A stretch of DNA of 64,000 nucleotides from JABDQA01 sp963759125 (lineage in GTDB: Bacteria > Desulfobacterota > Desulfobulbia > Desulfobulbales > Desulfocapsaceae): NCBI GenBank assembly GCA_963759125.1, contig CAVWXN010000005.1, positions 558,001-622,000 of the forward strand, read 5' to 3'. The notes below the pieces were generated by a model that worked only from the letters and a program-made list of their open reading frames with translations, was not told where the DNA came from and did no database searches. Below, piece by piece: positions 9,088 to 17,747 of the stretch. Numbering within the stretch: the stretch's first letter is position 1; each line of letters starts with the position of its first letter. The translations under genes and the position numbers were made by a program.

Positions 9088-9822
9088 ATGAGAAGGTTTT
9101 TTGTGTTACCTGGGGCGGTGACCGGCGATCACGCTATTCTCGATCAGGAGGAATCGCATCATCTGGTTCGTGTTCTGAGGCTTCAGCAGGGAGAAACCGT
9201 CGAACTGTTCGACGGTACCGGGGCGCTTTACATTGCAAGAATTGAGCAACTCGGTAAACAGGTGGAAGTGAGCCTGAAGTCTCGGCAACAGCCTGCGGAG
9301 GGGAAACAGGGTGGAGTTACTCTCTGCCAGGGGGAGTTGAAAGGCGGGAAGATGGATTTCCTGGTGGAAAAATGCACCGAACTGGGGGTGGAACGTTTCA
9401 TCCCATTTTCCGCCGGCAGAAGCCAGGGCAGGCTTGATGAGGCAAGATTGAGGCAGCGCCAGCAGCGCCGAATGTCTATTGTTAAAAAGGCCTGCAAGCA
9501 ATCCGGCCGCTTGCGTTTCATGAGGGTCGAAGAAGAAGTAAACTTTGGTGAGTTGCTGCGCCTGGACTTCGATTCTTCGCAAAGGAAAATTTTCCTCTGG
9601 GAAAAAGCTGAGGGTTCAACCCTGGCAGAAGCAGTCGACAAAGACAGGGAATCCCCGGTCTGTTTGATGATCGGCCCGGAAGGAGGATTCTCTGATGAGG
9701 AAGCAGAGCAGGCTCTTGCATCCGGCTGGCAGCAGGTCAGCCTCGGCGATCAAATTCTGCGGGCCGAAACGGCGGCGCTTTCTGCAGTCGCTATTGTCAA
9801 CCATCTGCTGGGACGAATGTGA
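9088..9822 (+). CDS. rsmE: 16S rRNA (uracil-1498-N3)-methyltransferase
   Basis: SPOUT-class methyltransferase that makes m3U1498 in 16S rRNA. 244 aa, normal family length. Visible are the N-terminal PUA-like region (HHLVRVLRLQQGETVELFDG), the central KMDFLVEKCTELGVERFIPF, and the trefoil-knot SAM motifs IGPEGGFSDEEAE and LGDQILRAETAALSAVAI. The start chosen is the ATG at 9088, two bases after the prmA stop, with GGAG in the prmA end as likely ribosome site; a longer frame from 8989 only overlaps prmA. A copy of the 135-bp repeat follows the stop by 4 bp. Confidence 0.95.
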   Translation: MRRFFVLPGAVTGDHAILDQEESHHLVRVLRLQQGETVELFDGTGALYIARIEQLGKQVEVSLKSRQQPAEGKQGGVTLCQGELKGGKMDFLVEKCTELGVERFIPFSAGRSQGRLDEARLRQRQQRRMSIVKKACKQSGRLRFMRVEEEVNFGELLRLDFDSSQRKIFLWEKAEGSTLAEAVDKDRESPVCLMIGPEGGFSDEEAEQALASGWQQVSLGDQILRAETAALSAVAIVNHLLGRM

Positions 9823-9826
9823 GGGA

Positions 9827-9960
9827 TAAAAATTGTCTTTTCGCTCAATCTCTGCGTTGCATGCGATAATTTTATCCTCGACATATGACCAATATGCCTG
9901 CGGTAAAATCATCGCATGTGCCTTGATCTTGGGCGAAAATCATAATTTTTCAATGTATCC
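9827..9960 (+). repeat. Structured dispersed repeat of about 135 bp, copy A
   Basis: Shared blocks with copies B and C: CTTTTCGCTC, TTTTATCCTCG, TGCCTGCGGTAAAAT, CTTGATCTTGGGCGAAAAT. The outer blocks (TTTTCGCTCAA against TTGGGCGAAAA) and inner blocks (ATTTTATCC against GGTAAAAT) are inverted repeats, so the element can fold as a long imperfect hairpin. It starts 4 bp after the rsmE stop. No coding capacity. Confidence 0.8.
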
Positions 9961-10025
9961 AATAAGGCTCCTTCATAACTAAGTTGCAAAAGAGCAGATT
10001 ACCTGAGCCTGCTCCCTAAAATCCC

Positions 10026-11192
10026 ATGATTCTAATCTCTATTATTTGCCTGTCTTTGACAGCAATTGTGATCGTCGAACTGAGCATCGGCTTCGCCAGT
10101 CTTGCGGATCTAAATGACCAGCATTATGAGTCGAATTCGGCGACCACCGTATCTGTCATCGTGCCGGCCTGCAACGAAGAGGAGAAGATCGAAGCCGGAC
10201 TTCGATCATTGGCCGCCCAGAAGCATGAGCAGTTAGAGATCATAGTGGTGAACGATCGATCGACCGATGGGACCGGTGAGGTGATCGACCGGGTCAGAGG
10301 CGAATTTCCACAAATCAGGCGGATCGACATAGAAGATCTGCCTCCGGGCTGGCTTGGAAAACCCCATGCCCTGCAGCGGGGAGCTGAGGCAGCGACCGGT
10401 GATTACCTGATATTTACCGACGCCGATGTGGTGCTGGAAACGACAACTATTTCCAGAGCGGTTACGGCCATGAAGCAGGAGAATCTTGATCACCTTGCTC
10501 TGGTGTTTAAAAACAGCACCAGTGGAGGGTTGCTGAACGCGATCGTAGCGGATATCGGTGCCGGGCTCTTGTGGTTGATCAAACCGTGGCGGGCGCTCGT
10601 TCGAGCGAGCAGATTTTTCGTTGGTGTCGGTGCGTTCAACATGGTGCGAGCCGATGTCTACCGAACAATCGGACAACACGAACAGATCCGCATGCAGGTG
10701 ATCGACGATCTGTTTCTCGGCAAGCTCATCAAGCGTGGGGGCTATCGTCAGGAGTGCATGGATGGCCGGGGATTCGTGGAGGTGCCATGGTACCTGTCGG
10801 TCAGCGAATTGATATCCGGGCTGATGAAAAATGTCTTTGCTTTTTTCAACTACAATCTCTGGTACATGCTGCTCGGGTTGCTGGCCTTGGGACTGGTTGT
10901 CGTTCTTCCCTATTGGGGTGCCTTGTTTTGCGAGGGATCGGTTCGGTGGTTTTTTATTGGCGCCATTACCGTTCGAGTCTTGGGAATAGGTGTCGGGCTG
11001 ATCTCATCCGGTGTTGAAAAACGAGCCCTATGCTGGCTGCTGGTTACACCGTTTATAGTTCTCTATATCATCATGCGAGCCACCGTGAGCGCCATTGTTC
11101 AGGGTGGTATCTCCTGGCGCGGCAGCTTCTATCCGCTGGACCAGCTCAGGAAACAGGAATGGGTTTTGTCGGGGTTGTTCAGGATAAGATGA
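10026..11192 (+). CDS. Membrane-bound GT2 glycosyltransferase, HpnB-like
   Basis: 388 aa. After an N-terminal membrane segment comes a family-2 catalytic domain (SVIVPACNEEEKIEAGLRSL; nucleotide-binding NDRSTDGT; metal-binding TDADVV near residue 137; QVIDDLFLGKLIK), then about four C-terminal membrane helices from residue 260. Layout and length fit hopene-associated HpnB-type or carotenoid-type processive-like transferases. No hopanoid genes are visible nearby, so the acceptor is unknown. The ATG at 10026 lacks a good ribosome site. A 26-bp palindrome lies 19 bp past the stop. Confidence 0.8.
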   Translation: MILISIICLSLTAIVIVELSIGFASLADLNDQHYESNSATTVSVIVPACNEEEKIEAGLRSLAAQKHEQLEIIVVNDRSTDGTGEVIDRVRGEFPQIRRIDIEDLPPGWLGKPHALQRGAEAATGDYLIFTDADVVLETTTISRAVTAMKQENLDHLALVFKNSTSGGLLNAIVADIGAGLLWLIKPWRALVRASRFFVGVGAFNMVRADVYRTIGQHEQIRMQVIDDLFLGKLIKRGGYRQECMDGRGFVEVPWYLSVSELISGLMKNVFAFFNYNLWYMLLGLLALGLVVVLPYWGALFCEGSVRWFFIGAITVRVLGIGVGLISSGVEKRALCWLLVTPFIVLYIIMRATVSAIVQGGISWRGSFYPLDQLRKQEWVLSGLFRIR

Positions 11193-11211
11193 CAGGCTAC
11201 TTTGAAAGTGA

Positions 11212-11237
11212 GGGGACACAATACTTATTGTGTCCCC
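11212..11237. repeat. 26-bp palindromic repeat, copy 3 (most perfect)
   Basis: GGGGACACAATA / CT / TATTGTGTCCCC: two perfect 12-bp arms around two bases, between the HpnB-like gene and hpt. Best candidate for the family consensus. Confidence 0.9.
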
Positions 11238-11300
11238 CTGGCTTGAATCTTATTTATCAAGATACTCGCTGGCATTACCGGAGAATTAAAAAACTCTTAA

Positions 11301-11319
11301 TATAATGAGAAACCTCATT
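11301..11319 (+). promoter_or_regulatory. Possible -10 box and small inverted repeat upstream of hpt
   Basis: TATAAT at 11301-11306 is followed directly by AATGAG-AAAC-CTCATT (11304-11319), a 6-bp inverted repeat. A matching -35 box at usual spacing is weak. It could be a promoter with an operator, or chance in AT-rich leader sequence. Confidence 0.25.
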
Positions 11320-11388
11320 GAAATTGAAATATCAAAGTAATGACAGGGCTAAGTGATGGATTATGAAAACGGTGGGGACGGAAAGAAA

Positions 11389-11943
11389 ATGGTGGATCAG
11401 GGAATTGACAAAGAGTTCATCTCAGCTCTGGAAATAGAGCAGACGGTCGCCCGCCTTGGGCGTCAAATCAACGATTATTATTCTGAGAAACCGGACCTGA
11501 ATCTGCTGGTGATCGGACTTCTGCGTGGTTCGTTTGTGTTCATGGCCGATCTGATACGGCAGATCGAGCTGCCATTGACCGTTGATTTCATGACCGTATC
11601 GAGCTACGGCGATGCCACCACCAGCACCGGCAACGTCAAAGTGGTGATGGATCTTGATGAACCGGTGGAGGGCAAGGATGTGCTGATGGTTGAGGATATC
11701 ATCGATACCGGCAATACCTTCAATAAGGTAATTGGCCTGATCAGATATCGAAAACCCCGGAGCCTGAAAATCTGTACCTTTCTGAGTAAACCGTCCCGCC
11801 GCCAGGTAGAGGTGCCAATCGACTTCTGCGGCAGGGAGATTCCCGATGAGTTTGTTTGCGGTTATGGACTCGATTATGCCCAGAAATACAGAAACTTACC
11901 TTATGTCGGTATTTTGAAAAAAGAAGAGTTTTCTAAGATATAA
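11389..11943 (+). CDS. hpt: Hypoxanthine phosphoribosyltransferase
   Basis: Purine salvage enzyme converting hypoxanthine or guanine plus PRPP to IMP or GMP. The PRPP-binding motif VLMVEDIIDTGNT, the LLVIGLLRGSFVFMADLIRQ loop and the C-terminal EFVCGYGLDYAQKYRNLPYV are typical. I prefer the ATG at 11389 (184 aa, family length, with GGACGGAAAG upstream); in-frame ATG at 11356 or GTG at 11353 would add 11-12 residues. It stands alone between the HpnB-like gene and a convergent DUF423 gene. Repeat copy B starts immediately after the stop codon. Confidence 0.93.
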   Translation: MVDQGIDKEFISALEIEQTVARLGRQINDYYSEKPDLNLLVIGLLRGSFVFMADLIRQIELPLTVDFMTVSSYGDATTSTGNVKVVMDLDEPVEGKDVLMVEDIIDTGNTFNKVIGLIRYRKPRSLKICTFLSKPSRRQVEVPIDFCGREIPDEFVCGYGLDYAQKYRNLPYVGILKKEEFSKI

Positions 11944-12078
11944 GGATAATACGAAAAATGAGGATTTTCGCTCAAGATCGAGACCTGGAAGGAAATTTTA
12001 CTACAGGCATATAAAAAGATATTCCGAGGATAGAATGTCCTGCCAGAACGAAGAGATGGAGCGAAAAGACCATTTTTC
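11944..12078 (-). repeat. Structured dispersed repeat of about 135 bp, copy B
   Basis: Reverse-oriented copy of the element at 9827. On the minus strand it reads GGTCTTTTCGCTCC, TCTATCCTCGGAATATC, GCCTGTAGTAAAAT, TCTCGATCTTGAGCGAAAAT. It fills the whole interval between the convergent stops of hpt and the DUF423 gene. Confidence 0.8.
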
Positions 12079-12081
12079 TTC

Positions 12082-12450
12082 TTACCTGCCGCCTGGCCCA
12101 CCCAGCGCCAGCAACACCCAGCCAAGCAGAAACATCAGCCCGCCTAGAGGGGTGATATATCCTGCCTCGAATGGGGTGAACGTCATCACATAAAGGCTTC
12201 CTGAAAAACAGACAATACCACCAATAAAGCAGCATCCGGCGGCTACGGTCAGAGTCTTGAACTTGCGCCTGTTCGCCAAGGCAAGCCCTGCCAGGATCAA
12301 GCCGAAAGCGTGGTATATTTGATAGCGGGCTCCTTTTTCAAGCCATAGGAGCTGGACTTCGTCAAAGGTTGAAGTATGAGCGCTGTAGGCTCCAATTGCC
12401 ACCGCAAGGCCAGCCAGGACTGCCCCGAGAAAAAAGAAGATATGCGCCAT
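12082..12450 (-). CDS. DUF423 (YgdD-like) small membrane protein
   Basis: 122 aa with four predicted membrane helices. The family pattern is clear: FLGAVLAGLAVAIGAYSAH near the N-terminus, GARYQIYHAFGLILAGLALA in the middle, and FSGSLYVMTF then GYITPLGGLMFLLGWVLLAL at the C-terminus. Biochemical function is unknown for the family. It stands as a single gene, convergent with hpt and separated from the TRAP operon by about 165 bp that include palindrome copy 4. Confidence 0.9.
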   Translation of the reverse strand: MAHIFFFLGAVLAGLAVAIGAYSAHTSTFDEVQLLWLEKGARYQIYHAFGLILAGLALANRRKFKTLTVAAGCCFIGGIVCFSGSLYVMTFTPFEAGYITPLGGLMFLLGWVLLALGGPGGR

Positions 12451-12573
12451 TGAGCTCTCTTGGGATCGATTTTCTTTTGTGTTGTTTGTTGTTGGTGGTG
12501 CTGCCTGGAGCTATGCTTCATGGGTCAGGATGAAATGAAGCGCTCGACATGTCAATAGATTTCTGTAAGGCAT

Positions 12574-12599
12574 GGGGACACAATGAGTATTGTGTCCCC
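12574..12599. repeat. 26-bp palindromic repeat, copy 4
   Basis: GGGGACACAAT / GAGT / ATTGTGTCCCC, 17 bp beyond the dctM stop, so at the 3' end of the TRAP operon, and upstream of the DUF423 gene on the same strand. Confidence 0.88.
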
Positions 12600-12616
12600 G
12601 TTATTCCCGATATTCC

Positions 12617-13873
12617 CTACCCAAACCACTCCACCAGCGCCAGACTCAACCAGGGAAAGTAGGTGATCAGCACCAGGGTTATCATGAGCAGGCCGAGAAA
12701 GGGAAGGGAGGCCCGGTAGAGCTCAAAAATAGGTCGTTTGAATCGGTAGGAAGCGAGGAAGAGGTTAAGTCCAACCGGCGGTGTACAATAGCCGATCTGC
12801 AGATTGGTCAGGAAGATGATTCCCAGATGGATCGGATTGACATCGTAGCCGGCGGCGATCGGCAGGATCAGCGGAACAACCAGTACCAGGGCAGAAAAAA
12901 TATCGAGCATGGAGCCGACAATCAGCAAAAAGACATTGAGCAGCAGCAAAAAAGTGTATTTCGAATCGATGTAGGTGTTGATCAGCGTGAAGAGCTTGGC
13001 AGGGACCTCCTGATCAATCAGATAATTGGTGGAGGCCATCGAGACGGCCAGGATGACGAGAATTCCGCCGAACAGGGTCATTGACCGGCCCATGATTTTA
13101 GGGATCTGGGATATTTTGATATCGCGGTAGATGAAAACTTCAACGACCAGCACATAAAGCGCCGTCACCGCAGCGGCCTCCCCGGCCACCAGATACCCGC
13201 CATAGATGCCGATAATGATGATGAAGGGCAACGGCAGTTCCCAGGCTGTCTCCTTGAGAATTTTCAGCGGATGTTGGCCGGCGAGTTCCTCTCTGGTATG
13301 CACGACTCCGGACCTGACAGCATATACACTGAGAAGGATCAGCATAAGAAATCCCGGGATAATGCCGGCCAGAAACAGATGATCTATCCTGGTTTCCGCT
13401 ATCACGCCATAGAGAATAAGCGGCAGACTTGGTGGGAAGAGCAGCCCCAGGCTGCCTGAGGAGGTGATGAGCCCCATGGAGAAGCGCTCGCTGTAGCCGT
13501 CTTTGAGCATTGCCGGCAGCAGCAGGCCGCCGAGTGCGAAGATGGTCACGCCGGAGGCGCCGGTAAAGGCGGTGAAAACCGCACAGACCAGCAGGGCGAT
13601 AACAGCCAGCCCTCCCGGCAGCCAACCAAGCAGCAGCCTCGATATTTTGAGTATACGTTCAGGAGCGCTGCTTTCCGAGAGCATGGTGCCGGCGAAGATG
13701 AACAGGGGCAGCGATATCAGCAGGGGCGTATCACCGAGTCTGGTCATTTCGATGACGACAACCGAGGGGTCGATGTCGACGGAATGAAAAGAGAGAAGCG
13801 CCAGTGCACCAATGACGATGAAAAGCGGGGTGCCGATCAGGGCAAAGACAATGGCAATCAGTTTCGCTATCAT
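12617..13873 (-). CDS. dctM: TRAP transporter large permease subunit
   Basis: 418 aa, normal DctM length, with about 12 membrane helices. Typical stretches are SLPLFIFAGTMLSES, GASGVTIFALGGLLLPAM, GSLGLLFPPSLPLILYGV and the C-terminal LGIIFLTNLQIGYCTPPVGL. It carries the substrate across the inner membrane using an ion gradient together with DctQ and the periplasmic DctP. Its ATG overlaps the dctQ stop by 4 bp, showing translational coupling. It is the last gene of the operon. Confidence 0.95.
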   Translation of the reverse strand: MIAKLIAIVFALIGTPLFIVIGALALLSFHSVDIDPSVVVIEMTRLGDTPLLISLPLFIFAGTMLSESSAPERILKISRLLLGWLPGGLAVIALLVCAVFTAFTGASGVTIFALGGLLLPAMLKDGYSERFSMGLITSSGSLGLLFPPSLPLILYGVIAETRIDHLFLAGIIPGFLMLILLSVYAVRSGVVHTREELAGQHPLKILKETAWELPLPFIIIIGIYGGYLVAGEAAAVTALYVLVVEVFIYRDIKISQIPKIMGRSMTLFGGILVILAVSMASTNYLIDQEVPAKLFTLINTYIDSKYTFLLLLNVFLLIVGSMLDIFSALVLVVPLILPIAAGYDVNPIHLGIIFLTNLQIGYCTPPVGLNLFLASYRFKRPIFELYRASLPFLGLLMITLVLITYFPWLSLALVEWFG

Positions 13874-14409
13874 CGCTTGTCAGGCCGTGTTCGTTTCAAC
13901 AAATCCCACACGGTGGCCACACCATCGATGGTGAAATGCAGCAGGATCATGCCGAAGGCAATCGGAAATACCAGGTACCAGAGCCAGGATTCGACCCCGA
14001 ACAGACCGGACACGGGGAATTCGTATTCACTTCTGATGAAAAGTATCGTAGCTCTGAAAAGAAAGAAGCTGACCGCCACGCAAAAAACAGTGGTCAGCAG
14101 GTGGACCCAGAGCTTGAGTCGGCGGTGCAAAAGGTAGCCGATGGCATCCAGGGCGATATGGTTGTCTTTGGCAGTGGCCAGGACCGCTCCCAGAAGACCG
14201 CTCCAGAGCACCAGGTATCTGAGCAGCGGATCAATCCAGGGAAGCCCCCCGGAGGTGAACCAGCGCAGCCCGATTTGATAACAGGCCAGTATTATCATGG
14301 CCGTCAGAAGGATCGAGAGAAGCACCTCTTCCAGCTTGATGATGCCGGTCAGGATTCGTCTGAAGGAAGGTGGTGCGGTTTCGGTTTCAGCTATCCCCAT
14401 CTTTTGCAC
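13870..14409 (-). CDS. dctQ: TRAP transporter small permease subunit
   Basis: 179 aa with four membrane helices. A cytoplasmic N-terminus precedes LEEVLLSILLTAMIILACYQ, and the small-subunit pattern WIDPLLRYLVLWSGLLGAVL-ATAKDNHIALD is present. The GTG at 14409 overlaps the dctP end by 23 bp and has GGAAG nine bases upstream; the ATG at 14400 is the alternative. It pairs with DctM as the membrane part of the TRAP carrier. Confidence 0.93.
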   Translation of the reverse strand: MQKMGIAETETAPPSFRRILTGIIKLEEVLLSILLTAMIILACYQIGLRWFTSGGLPWIDPLLRYLVLWSGLLGAVLATAKDNHIALDAIGYLLHRRLKLWVHLLTTVFCVAVSFFLFRATILFIRSEYEFPVSGLFGVESWLWYLVFPIAFGMILLHFTIDGVATVWDLLKRTRPDKR

Positions 14410-15406
14410 TGCGCAGAGCTTCCAGGGTTTGATTCAACGTCTGATAGATTTCTTCTGAAAAGGCCTTGCCTTTTACTTCATCTATGGTCTGGTCCCGGTA
14501 TTTTTCCAGCGTTGCCAATACCTCGGGGGTGGTGGCGACAAATTTGACTCCCTGGGAAATCAGCACGGCTCTGGATTCTTCATTCGATTGCCTGGTTTTC
14601 TGGATCAGCTCACCGAAGTGTTTTTCTGCCGCTTCCTCGATGACGCCCAATTGAGCGTCCGATAGCTTGGCGATGGCTTTACCGCTCAATATAAAGCATC
14701 CATAGGCATAGCCATAGGGCGCGTCGGTGACGTACGGGGCCTTGGTGAACCATTGGAGAATAATGGATCCGTAGAGGGAGTTAAAGGCGGTGTCGATCAA
14801 GCCGGTCTGAAGGGAGGAGAGCACATCGGGAATGGTCAGGGCGATGGGGCTTATGTTGAGGTTTTTCAGAAAGGCCGAAGTGAGCGGGTCGTCTGTGGGA
14901 CCCCAGGTTTTGGCCTGCTGCAGGTCGGCAATGGTGAGCCGCGGCTTGTTTGAAAAGGTGTAGACAAATCCCACTTCGGTCATGGCCACCAGATGCAGTC
15001 CCTTCTCTGAAAACCGCTTTCTGAAAAGAGGCTGCAGCTCAGCGCTGACCTTGTCCATCTCTTCATAAGAGTGGAAGAGAAATGGAATTGCCATTACTCT
15101 GAAATCATCGACGACTTCGGCGATTCCCGTCATGGTAAAACCGCCGCCGTGCAACTGACCGACCCGCATTTTTCGGTACATGGCCCGGTCGTCCCCCATG
15201 ATGCCGCCTGGATAAATGCGAAAGCCGACCTCACCGCCAGTTTTTTCAGTAACTTCAGCAGCGAATTCCTTGAATGAATCGACCCAGACCGATCCTTCCG
15301 GGGCCAGGCTGGCAATTTTGAATTCGTATTTCGGCTTGGCCTGCAGATCAAGAGGAGTCAAGAACAGACAGAGAAATATCAAAAGACTCAAGGGGGCTAT
15401 TTTCAT
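14387..15406 (-). CDS. dctP: TRAP transporter periplasmic substrate-binding protein
   Basis: 339 aa with a clear signal peptide (PLSLLIFLCLFLTPLDLQA, cleavage about residue 23). The mature part has DctP-family features: FKIASLAPEGSVWVDSFKEF, FRIYPGGIMGDDRAMYRKMR, TWGPTDDPLTSAFLKNLNIS and LSSLQTGLIDTAFNSLYGSI. Binding-pocket arginines cannot be assigned to one ligand. The TatT-like lipoprotein gene just upstream suggests a TPR-associated TRAP system, in which this would be the TatP-type component; cargo there may be hydrophobic acids (inference from the Treponema pair). Confidence 0.93.
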   Translation of the reverse strand: MKIAPLSLLIFLCLFLTPLDLQAKPKYEFKIASLAPEGSVWVDSFKEFAAEVTEKTGGEVGFRIYPGGIMGDDRAMYRKMRVGQLHGGGFTMTGIAEVVDDFRVMAIPFLFHSYEEMDKVSAELQPLFRKRFSEKGLHLVAMTEVGFVYTFSNKPRLTIADLQQAKTWGPTDDPLTSAFLKNLNISPIALTIPDVLSSLQTGLIDTAFNSLYGSIILQWFTKAPYVTDAPYGYAYGCFILSGKAIAKLSDAQLGVIEEAAEKHFGELIQKTRQSNEESRAVLISQGVKFVATTPEVLATLEKYRDQTIDEVKGKAFSEEIYQTLNQTLEALRSAKDGDS

Positions 15407-15524
15407 TAGTGAAATCTCCGGATGTTGTGAGATGAATAGTAGATAAAATATTCATCAACATGGATTCACGCTACTAAATAGCAAGCCATTGCCTGGTAGA
15501 TTAAGTGTGGTCGCGGCAACCAGA

Positions 15525-15550
15525 GGGGACACAATACTAATTGTGTCTCC
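15525..15550. repeat. 26-bp palindromic repeat, copy 5
   Basis: GGGGACACAAT / ACTA / ATTGTGTCTCC, in the 216-bp interval between the TatT-like gene and dctP, 72 bp past the upstream stop. One mismatch in the right arm. Confidence 0.8.
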
Positions 15551-15622
15551 AGCCCCCTGCTGTCCCCGGCCCCCCGCGGGCAAGGCGGACTGAGAGAGGG
15601 ATTATTTTAAGCCAATGAATCG

Positions 15623-16489
15623 CTAGTCGCCAAAAAAGTTTTCCTCGAGCAGTTCCTCAGCCCGTCGTTTGGCAATCTGGTTTGAGAGTCTGTTGTCAGG
15701 GGCCTGATCGAGCTCGAAGTCGATGACTTCCTCGAGCAGGCTGTCGTGCAGCTCCCGATTGAATACCATGCGGCTGTAGGTTGCTGCATAAAGCGTCTGG
15801 GCCATGAGAAAGGATCGGTTGGAGATCTCCAGGGCCCGTTCAAAATGGGAACGGCTGCGTTCCGGATCGCCGCCGATCATTTTGGGTTTTGATCCGTAAA
15901 GCACACCGAAAAACAAGTGTGAACCGCCCTGTTCGACCGTATCATCAATTTCCAGCAGCCGCTCCATTATCTTTTCGATGGTCACCAGATCGGCCATTGC
16001 TGCCGGAGAACCCTGCTGCTGCTCGATCCAGGTGAGCCAGCCATAACTGCCCCAGAAAAGGGAATATGCGTCTGCGGCAGACCTTTTCTTAAGTTCAGCA
16101 TCGAAAAACTCTGAGTTGCCTTCACCGATTGGCAGCATCGTCGACAGCAGGGTTTTGCCATAGCGGCCAGCCTTTTCACTGAGCGTTTTGAGCCTTTCAG
16201 GCGGGGCGCCGCAGGAATTAAGCGCAGCGATGCTGCCGCTGTAGGACTGAGTACCGATTTTGAGCAGCTCTTTGTTAGTGGGATCTGACTCGATCAGTGA
16301 GTCTATCATCAGCAGATAGGAAGAGGCTCCCTCGCAGACCAGATTGATATCGGACTGCTTCTGCAGGTTTGATACCGCCGGCTTGATCGCCACTGAAGTT
16401 ATCAGCGATGTGCAGGAACTGGTGAGGAGGACGAGCCCCAGCAGAATCACTAGCGAAATTCTCTGCGAATGGATCGGTGATGGAGTCAT
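15623..16489 (-). CDS. tatT: TRAP transporter TatT-type TPR lipoprotein
   Basis: 288 aa. A hydrophobic leader ends in a lipobox-like LLTSSC (Cys26), so the protein is probably an envelope lipoprotein. The rest is helical with the features of the TRAP-associated T component (SLFWGSYGWLTWIEQQQGS, HLFFGVLYGSKPKMIGGDPE, RSRSHFERALEISNRSFLMA, AKRRAEELLEE), matching the family described from the Treponema TatT (Tp0956). In that system a trimeric TPR lipoprotein binds the periplasmic binding protein. It lies upstream of dctP on the same strand, so probably works with that carrier. Confidence 0.85.
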   Translation of the reverse strand: MTPSPIHSQRISLVILLGLVLLTSSCTSLITSVAIKPAVSNLQKQSDINLVCEGASSYLLMIDSLIESDPTNKELLKIGTQSYSGSIAALNSCGAPPERLKTLSEKAGRYGKTLLSTMLPIGEGNSEFFDAELKKRSAADAYSLFWGSYGWLTWIEQQQGSPAAMADLVTIEKIMERLLEIDDTVEQGGSHLFFGVLYGSKPKMIGGDPERSRSHFERALEISNRSFLMAQTLYAATYSRMVFNRELHDSLLEEVIDFELDQAPDNRLSNQIAKRRAEELLEENFFGD

Positions 16490-16533
16490 AAAAAAGAGAT
16501 TATCAGCAATATGAAATTGATCAATGATTATCT

Positions 16534-17634
16534 TTAATTTGCTCTTTCGATTTCTTTGAGAAGTGTATCAATCAAATTCTCGATATTATCCTCTAAGGAT
16601 TTCAATTTATTATTCTCATTTTGGGAGGCGGCAGACATTTCTAGACTTTCTGTCAAATCTAAGTTGATATAGCCTTTAGAAAGTTTCTTGTTATCCTCGT
16701 GATACAAAGCGAGAACTGAAGAATAAAAATCTGGATCGAAAAGAGTGTATTCTCTCCTGTGTTTCACAGGAATTCGATTTGACGATAATCCCTGAAGCAC
16801 CTGACTCAGAAGGGCCTGAAGTTCTCTGTTCAAATTCATATCTATTGTTTTTTGCATTAGAGCCGCGGATTTTCTAGAAAGTTTTGCATTAACGAGGTCT
16901 TGAGTTTTCATTGGTTGGCTAAGAGATTGGGGATTGATACCTGCAATTATGATAAAATCTTTTACTACATCTCCATCGAGGAGATGGTCGTAATTACGAA
17001 CGACTAGATTGTCTTTTCCAAAATACTCAGCCCAGATTGCAAGGTTGGCGTGATACAAGAGATAGTTTTTTACCCCAATGAGTAGCTCATTCGCAGAAGG
17101 TATAGGAAAGCCGTCTTTTAATTGTTGGTTAAAGAAAGAGTCAAACCATTCATCTTGTCTGCGGAGATAAACAACGATCTTTATCTTGTCGAAAATACAA
17201 AAGATATCACGACAAGACCGGATAAAACTAGTAATATAGTCAAAGTTTTCAGGGCTTGGTAAATGGTAGGCTGGTCCTGCTTGCATTGAGGGAGATGCCC
17301 AAAAGTACTCAGAGCTTAAAATGACCTTATTGAATCCATTGATCTCACAATTCCTTAAAATATCGACTACGTATTGATTTGCGTCAAATTGGTCGATCGC
17401 TTTATTGAAGTGAGCCCAGTCAAATAGAGGGGATGCAATAGATTTCACCAGAGCAGTATGTTGGTTTTCTGGAACACCACATTCTGGATAAAGGACTTTC
17501 TGCTGGATCAAATTTTTCCTATTGTGTGCGAGGAATCCTTGAATAGCAGTGGTTCCAGTTTTAGGCATACCAATATGCAGGACAAGAGATTTTATTTTTC
17601 TTGAGTGTCGCTTGAAAAGTTCAGTTAGTTTCAT
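16534..17634 (-). CDS. Sulfotransferase-like protein
   Basis: 366 aa. The N-terminus has LVLHIGMPKTGTTAIQGFLA (residues 17-36), the phosphosulfate-binding loop of PAPS-dependent sulfotransferases, followed by VILSSEYFW and IKIVVYLRRQDEWFDSFFNQ, the second PAPS-contact region. The last 60 residues are polar and probably coiled. It may sulfate a surface glycan or another acceptor, but no acceptor is evident. Codon use is clearly more A+T-rich than that of the neighbouring TRAP genes, suggesting transfer. It reads toward tatT with a 44-bp gap. Confidence 0.75.
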   Translation of the reverse strand: MKLTELFKRHSRKIKSLVLHIGMPKTGTTAIQGFLAHNRKNLIQQKVLYPECGVPENQHTALVKSIASPLFDWAHFNKAIDQFDANQYVVDILRNCEINGFNKVILSSEYFWASPSMQAGPAYHLPSPENFDYITSFIRSCRDIFCIFDKIKIVVYLRRQDEWFDSFFNQQLKDGFPIPSANELLIGVKNYLLYHANLAIWAEYFGKDNLVVRNYDHLLDGDVVKDFIIIAGINPQSLSQPMKTQDLVNAKLSRKSAALMQKTIDMNLNRELQALLSQVLQGLSSNRIPVKHRREYTLFDPDFYSSVLALYHEDNKKLSKGYINLDLTESLEMSAASQNENNKLKSLEDNIENLIDTLLKEIERAN

Positions 17635-17747
17635 GTACCGGTGCTCTACTCTGAAAATCCATTATTGATGGGTTTTAGGATAATTACAGCAGTCTTATCT
17701 TAAAGCCATGGAGCCAGCCAAACATCTTTTACCTACCATAACTTGGA

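Noticed and set aside
12590..13084. Plus-strand open frame opposite dctM
   Set aside because: Shadow of dctM; low-complexity polar translation and no ribosome site.
2643..15550. Reading the repeated palindromes as a CRISPR array
   Set aside because: Copies are kilobases apart, palindromic, and have no regular spacers or cas genes.
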